NCBI GenBank assembly: GCA_050260375.1
Contig: JBLNCA010000037.1
Coordinates: 310,001-374,000 of the forward strand
DNA from: DTFZ01 sp050260375
GTDB lineage: Bacteria > Bacillota > Clostridia > Christensenellales > SZUA-584
Direction: 5' to 3'
DNA: 64,000 nucleotides
Shown here in pieces: positions 60,334 through 64,000 of this stretch. The position numbers and the translations under genes are program-made. Position 1 is the stretch's first letter. Each line of letters begins with the position of its first letter. The notes beneath the pieces were generated by a model that worked only from the letters and a program-made list of their open reading frames with translations, was not told the DNA's origin and searched no databases.

Positions 60334-60750
60334 ATGAAGAGCTACAGAAAGGTACTTGTGCTGGACGTGCCCACAAGGCGCGCGTATATCAACATAACGG
60401 GCGATGTGGAAAGAGCGCTTGCTGAGAGCGGCATAAAAGAGGGGCTTTGCCTCGTTAACGCCATGCACATAACCGCAAGCGTGTTCATAAACGACGACGA
60501 GCCGGGACTGCACAGCGATTTTGAGAAATGGCTCGAGAAGCTCGCGCCCGAAAAACCGCATTCGCAGTACGCTCACAACGGCTTTGAGGACAACGCCGAC
60601 GCGCACCTTAAGCGCTCGGTGATGGGCCGCGAGGTGGTCGTGGCGGTTACCGAGGGAAAGCTCGATTTCGGCCCGTGGGAGCAGATATTCTACGGCGAGT
60701 TTGACGGCATGAGAAAAAAGAGGGTAATGATAAAGATAATAGGAGAATAG
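60334..60750 (+). CDS. yjbQ: YjbQ-family protein (UPF0047)
   Basis: 138 residues from ATG 60334 with GGAGGCG upstream. The family motifs are present: LCLVNAMHITASVFINDDE (a His typical of UPF0047), GFEDNADAHLKRSVMGREV and LDFGPWEQIFYGEFDG. Some YjbQ proteins have secondary thiamine-phosphate synthase activity, but the physiological role is not settled. The gap from the MerR gene is 72 bases and the last helix-loop ends near a terminator. Confidence 0.9.
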   Translation: MKSYRKVLVLDVPTRRAYINITGDVERALAESGIKEGLCLVNAMHITASVFINDDEPGLHSDFEKWLEKLAPEKPHSQYAHNGFEDNADAHLKRSVMGREVVVAVTEGKLDFGPWEQIFYGEFDGMRKKRVMIKIIGE

Positions 60751-60764
60751 CAAGAGACAAGTTA

Positions 60765-60786
60765 AAGCCGGTAAACCGGCTTTTCT
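60765..60786 (+). terminator. terminator of yjbQ
   Basis: AAGCCGGT and ACCGGCTT (60765-60772 and 60775-60782) form a tight hairpin with a very small loop, followed by TTCTGTTT. Confidence 0.75.
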
Positions 60787-60809
60787 GTTTGGCGGAAAAC
60801 TCGTCTGAA

Positions 60810-60892
60810 TGTCATTCCGAGTCTGGACCGAAGGCCTTAAATCCCATACAGAAGCTTTTCAGAAGGGGATTCCTCGCAAGCTCGGAATGACA
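60810..60892. repeat. 83-bp palindromic repeat bounded by TGTCATTCCGAG
   Basis: TGTCATTCCGAG (60810-60821) and CTCGGAATGACA (60881-60892) are perfect 12-bp inverted repeats. The rest of the 333-base gap 60751-61083 holds only a weak promoter for paaK. GTCATTCCGAG with GAGGAATC also occurs near 6205, so the family is dispersed. No transposase or ORF inside, so MITE- or REP-like. Confidence 0.75.
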
Positions 60893-60947
60893 CAGGTATC
60901 AGTTTTTGATTTAAATATGCATATATATGCACTGTTCACAGAAACTC

Positions 60948-60976
60948 TTTATTTTTCACGGCATATGGTCTATAAT
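60948..60976 (+). promoter_or_regulatory. probable paaK promoter
   Basis: TATAAT (60971-60976) with a poor -35 (TTTATT, 17 bases upstream). The bases before the -10, GCATATGGTC, almost repeat GCATATGGTG before the TATAAT at 17826. Confidence 0.45.
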
Positions 60977-61083
60977 CATCCGTATGAAGAACGGAAGCAC
61001 GGCAATTCTCTTTCGTGCGGACTAGGTAAAGGATGGTCAAAGAGCATTTAAAGGCTTTTTGATGCGTAAAGTGAGGAGAGAAT

Positions 61084-62376
61084 ATGATTTGGAATGAAGC
61101 AATGGAGTGCGCGTCGCGGGACGAGATAGAGGCCATACAGACGCAGCGGCTCAAAAGTACGGTAGAACGGTGCTACAACAACGTTGAGCATTACAGGAAA
61201 AAGTTCGACGAGGTTGGCCTTAAACCCGCCGATATAAAGACGCTTGCGGATATTCGCAAGATACCGTTTACGGTAAAAGACGACTTGCGGCAGAACTACC
61301 CGTATAAGCTGTTTGCGGTGCCGATGAAGGAGATAGTGAGGATACACGCATCCTCGGGCACAACGGGCAAGCCGACGGTCGTGGGCTACACGAGAGCCGA
61401 TATAGACATGTGGGCGGAGCTTATAGCAAGGCTCGCCTGCGCAGCGGGCGCGACGCCCGACGACATAGCGCAGATAACGTTCGGATACACGCTGTTTACA
61501 GGCGCGTTCGGGCTTCATTACGGGCTTGAAAAGCTGGGCGCTACCGTAATACCCATTTCAGGCGGGAACACGGAGCGCCAGCTTATGATAATGCAGGATT
61601 TCGGCACTACACTGCTGGTAGGCACGCCGTCGTACGCGCTTTATATGGCGGAGTGCGCGAAAAAGGCGGGGCTTGACACTAAAAAGCTTCCGCTGCGGCT
61701 TGGCATGTTCGGGGGCGAAGGCCATACAGAAGAGATGCGCCGCGAGATAGAAAAAGCATGGAACATCGTGGCGACGGAAAACTACGGACTGTCGGAAGTT
61801 GTAGGTCCCGGCGTGTCGGGCGAATGCTACGTCCGTAACGGCATGCACATAGCGGAAGACCATTTCTACTGCGAAGTCGTGGATAAGGACACGCTTGAGC
61901 CGGTGCCGCCCGGCCAGCAGGGCGAGCTCGTAATAACGTCGCTCACCAAGGAAGCGCTGCCTATATTGCGTTACCGCACCAAGGACATAACGTGGCTGAT
62001 CCCGGAAAAATGCGAGTGCGGCAGGACTTCTATGCGCATGGCAAAGATACAGGGGCGCACGGATGACATGCTTATTATACGCGGCGTAAACGTGTTCCCG
62101 TCGCAGATAGAGAGCGTGCTGCTCGAAATAGAGGACTTAGGGCCGCATTACGAGATAATAGTGCGCAAAGACGGGTACATGGACAAAATAGAGGTGCTCG
62201 TTGAGGTGGTGGACGCTGGGCTGCTCGACAGGTTCAGCGCGCTCGAGGCGCTTGAGCACAAAGTAAAAAACGCGCTGCATACCGTGCTCGGCATAGACGC
62301 GAACGTGCGGCTCGTCGAGCCGCGGTCTTTAAAGCGGTTCGAAGGAAAAGCGAAGAGAGTAACAGATTTACGATAA
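61084..62376 (+). CDS. paaK: Phenylacetate-CoA ligase (PaaK-type)
   Basis: 430 residues. Makes aryl-CoA thioesters from arylacetates, ATP and CoA. The ANL-superfamily P-loop is IHASSGTTGKPTVVGYT (about 92-108). The adenylate region has YGLSEVVGPGVSGEC and the hinge follows at DMLIIRGVNVFPSQIE. Short for ANL enzymes, as usual for PaaK. AGGAGAG lies upstream. Next to iorA it fits conversion between arylpyruvate, aryl-CoA and arylacetate in aromatic amino-acid fermentation, where the ligase can also make ATP in reverse. Confidence 0.93.
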   Translation: MIWNEAMECASRDEIEAIQTQRLKSTVERCYNNVEHYRKKFDEVGLKPADIKTLADIRKIPFTVKDDLRQNYPYKLFAVPMKEIVRIHASSGTTGKPTVVGYTRADIDMWAELIARLACAAGATPDDIAQITFGYTLFTGAFGLHYGLEKLGATVIPISGGNTERQLMIMQDFGTTLLVGTPSYALYMAECAKKAGLDTKKLPLRLGMFGGEGHTEEMRREIEKAWNIVATENYGLSEVVGPGVSGECYVRNGMHIAEDHFYCEVVDKDTLEPVPPGQQGELVITSLTKEALPILRYRTKDITWLIPEKCECGRTSMRMAKIQGRTDDMLIIRGVNVFPSQIESVLLEIEDLGPHYEIIVRKDGYMDKIEVLVEVVDAGLLDRFSALEALEHKVKNALHTVLGIDANVRLVEPRSLKRFEGKAKRVTDLR

Positions 62377-62388
62377 ACGAGGACATAC

Positions 62389-64000
62389 ATGAGGAAACTA
62401 TTGCTTGGCAACGAAGCGTTCGCCAGAGGAGCGTACGAGGCGGGAGTAAGCGTCGCGACGGCATATCCTGGCACGCCGAGTACGGAGATTACCGAAAACA
62501 TTGCAAAATACGACGGCATATACGCAGAATGGTCGCCCAACGAGAAGGTGGCTATGGAGGTAGCCATAGGCGCGTCCATAGCGAGCGCCCGGGCGCTGTG
62601 CTGCATGAAGCACGTAGGTTTGAACGTAGCGGCCGATCCGCTGTTCACGGCGTCATATACGGGCGTAAACGGCGGGCTCGTCATTATTGTAGCGGACGAC
62701 CCCGGCATGCATTCGAGCCAGAACGAGCAGGACTCGCGGTTTTACGCTCGCAGTGCGCATGTGCCCATGCTCGAACCCTCGGACAGCAGCGAAGCAAAGG
62801 AGTTTGTTAAATTAGCTTTTGATTTATCCGAGAAGTTCGACGCGCCGGTTTTAGTGCGCTCGAGTACGCGGCTTTCGCATTCTCAGGGAATAGTGGAGCT
62901 TTCGGACAGGCGGGAAGCTGTATTAAAGCCGTATGTAAAGGACATAGGCAAATACGTAATGATGCCCGGCATGGCGAAGAAACGCCATATAATCGTCGAG
63001 AAGCGCATGAACGACATAAAGGCGCATGCGGACACGCTGGATATAAACGCTGCAGAATACAACGATAAAGGCATTGGCATAATTACGAGCGGCGTTACAT
63101 ACGAGTACGTAAAGGAAGCGCTGCCCAACGCGAGCGTATTAAAGCTCGGCATGGTTTATCCTCTGCCGGAAGGCAGGATAAGGGAGTTTGCCGCAAACGT
63201 AGATAAGCTCTACGTCATAGAGGAATTAGAGCCTTTCATAGAGGACCAGATAAAGGCTATGGGCATTAGCGTAACTGGCAAGGAGCTGTTCACCGTTCAG
63301 GGCGAATACAGCGTAAACAGCATAGCGGCAACCCTTGGCGGCGAAAAGAAAGAAGTTGCCGGCCCCGGAGCGCTGCCCCAGAGGCCTCCCGTTATGTGCC
63401 CGGGCTGCCCGCACAGAGGCGTATACTATGTGCTCAAAAAGCTCGGCATAACCGCAACCGGCGATATAGGATGCTATACGCTGGGCGCTACGCCTCCGCT
63501 TCAGGGCATAGACACGTGCATATGCATGGGCGCGAGCATAGGGTGCGCGATGGGCATGGAAAAAGCGCGCGGCAAGGACTTTGCGCGCAAGCTCGTAGCC
63601 GTAATAGGCGATTCTACGTTCTTCCATTCGGGCATTACGGGAATTGTGGACATGGTCTATAACGGAGCCACGTCCACAGTGCTTATACTCGACAACTCCA
63701 CAACGGGCATGACCGGGCATCAGGACCACCCCGGAACGGGCAGGACGATAAAGGGCGATATAGTAGAGGCTGTCGATCTGCCGCTGCTTATTAAGAGCCT
63801 TGGTGTAAAGCATATACGGATAGCCGACCCTTACGACTTAAAAGGTCTGGAAACAGCGCTTAAAGAGGAGACCGCAAGGGAAGAGCTGAGCGTTATAATA
63901 GTTAAGCGTCCGTGCGTGCTGCTGGATAAAAAAGTAAAGCACGAACCGTATATCGTAAACGACAAATGCAGGGCGTGCGGGGTTTGTCTTAGGCTCGGCT
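62389..64000 (+). CDS. iorA: Indolepyruvate:ferredoxin oxidoreductase alpha subunit (cut by window end)
   Basis: The first 537 residues from ATG 62389 (GAGGAC upstream); the frame is open at base 64000, so the protein continues. It oxidatively decarboxylates arylpyruvates from Trp, Phe and Tyr to aryl-CoA, reducing ferredoxin. Domains: an N-terminal pyrimidine-like part (MRKLLLGNEAFARGAYEAGV), the CoA/CPGCPHRG cluster region, and the ThDP-binding core (GDIGCYTLG, GDSTFFHSG, DNSTTGMTGHQ). At the end the ferredoxin-like domain begins (CRACGVCLRLG). It lies 12 bases after paaK. The beta subunit iorB is expected next, beyond the window. Confidence 0.95.
   Translation, partial: MRKLLLGNEAFARGAYEAGVSVATAYPGTPSTEITENIAKYDGIYAEWSPNEKVAMEVAIGASIASARALCCMKHVGLNVAADPLFTASYTGVNGGLVIIVADDPGMHSSQNEQDSRFYARSAHVPMLEPSDSSEAKEFVKLAFDLSEKFDAPVLVRSSTRLSHSQGIVELSDRREAVLKPYVKDIGKYVMMPGMAKKRHIIVEKRMNDIKAHADTLDINAAEYNDKGIGIITSGVTYEYVKEALPNASVLKLGMVYPLPEGRIREFAANVDKLYVIEELEPFIEDQIKAMGISVTGKELFTVQGEYSVNSIAATLGGEKKEVAGPGALPQRPPVMCPGCPHRGVYYVLKKLGITATGDIGCYTLGATPPLQGIDTCICMGASIGCAMGMEKARGKDFARKLVAVIGDSTFFHSGITGIVDMVYNGATSTVLILDNSTTGMTGHQDHPGTGRTIKGDIVEAVDLPLLIKSLGVKHIRIADPYDLKGLETALKEETAREELSVIIVKRPCVLLDKKVKHEPYIVNDKCRACGVCLRLG

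Noticed and set aside
1..64000. tRNA genes, prophage, insertion sequences or defence systems
   Set aside because: I saw no tRNA T-arm signature, integrase, transposase, restriction or toxin-antitoxin gene. A tRNAscan run could confirm the tRNA point.

Overview
The window reads as chromosome of an anaerobic, endospore-forming member of the Firmicutes (class Clostridia). The evidence is the order tlyA-nadK-argR-recN-spoIVB-spo0A-spoIIM, the dgt-dnaG-rpoD-trmK-nif3 block and the comEC-holA/rpsT block, all classic Firmicutes neighbourhoods. Spore genes (spo0A, spoIVB, spoIIM, GerMN lipoproteins) and anaerobic enzymes (pyruvate phosphate dikinase, phenylacetate-CoA ligase beside indolepyruvate:ferredoxin oxidoreductase) agree with this. 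SD sequences are strong, TTG starts are common, and ATA and AGG codons are frequent. I identified everything by reading; no database was searched.

Layout. 1-6.1 kb: end of an unknown gene, a HAD phosphatase, Rnk, a CBO0543-type membrane protein, a Cys-rich protein, and a PEP/pyruvate-binding protein with a decayed KaiC-like front. 6.1-7.35 kb: a repeat-rich gap, then a gene-free ~600-nt stretch that I identify as OLE RNA, followed at once by its membrane partner gene oapA. 7.9-17.6 kb: tlyA, nadK, argR, recN, spoIVB, spo0A, spoIIM, ppdK. 17.6-24.8 kb: a palindromic repeat, a zinc-ribbon membrane protein, dgt, dnaG, rpoD, trmK, a Nif3-like gene and a coiled-coil zinc-ribbon gene. 24.8-25.2 kb: RNase P RNA carrying an extra repeat hairpin. 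25.4-33.7 kb: one giant gene for a cyclic beta-1,2-glucan synthase-like protein. 33.7-40.3 kb: YgiQ radical SAM protein, then a response regulator, sensor kinase and two GerMN lipoproteins. 40.3-47.1 kb: asnB (minus), an ECF S component, an MBL hydrolase, comEC, holA, rpsT (minus). 47.3-51.7 kb: two zinc-ribbon membrane proteins, then a lamin-tail / VTC polyphosphate polymerase / DUF4956 cluster. 51.7-55.7 kb (minus): polyamine operon speD-speA-speE-speB. 55.8-60.8 kb: a GntR-controlled ABC exporter, an M14 carboxypeptidase lipoprotein, a CopZ-like chaperone, a MerR/TipAS regulator and YjbQ. 61-64 kb: paaK and iorA, the latter cut by the window end.

The main discovery is the OLE RNA/OapA pair at 6.7-7.9 kb. 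It has a near-consensus promoter, ends that can pair with each other, and its usual neighbours. A second notable observation is a small dispersed hairpin family with compensatory base changes. It is found three times upstream of OLE (two full tandem copies and a partial one), once more just before the OLE promoter, and once inside the RNase P RNA gene.
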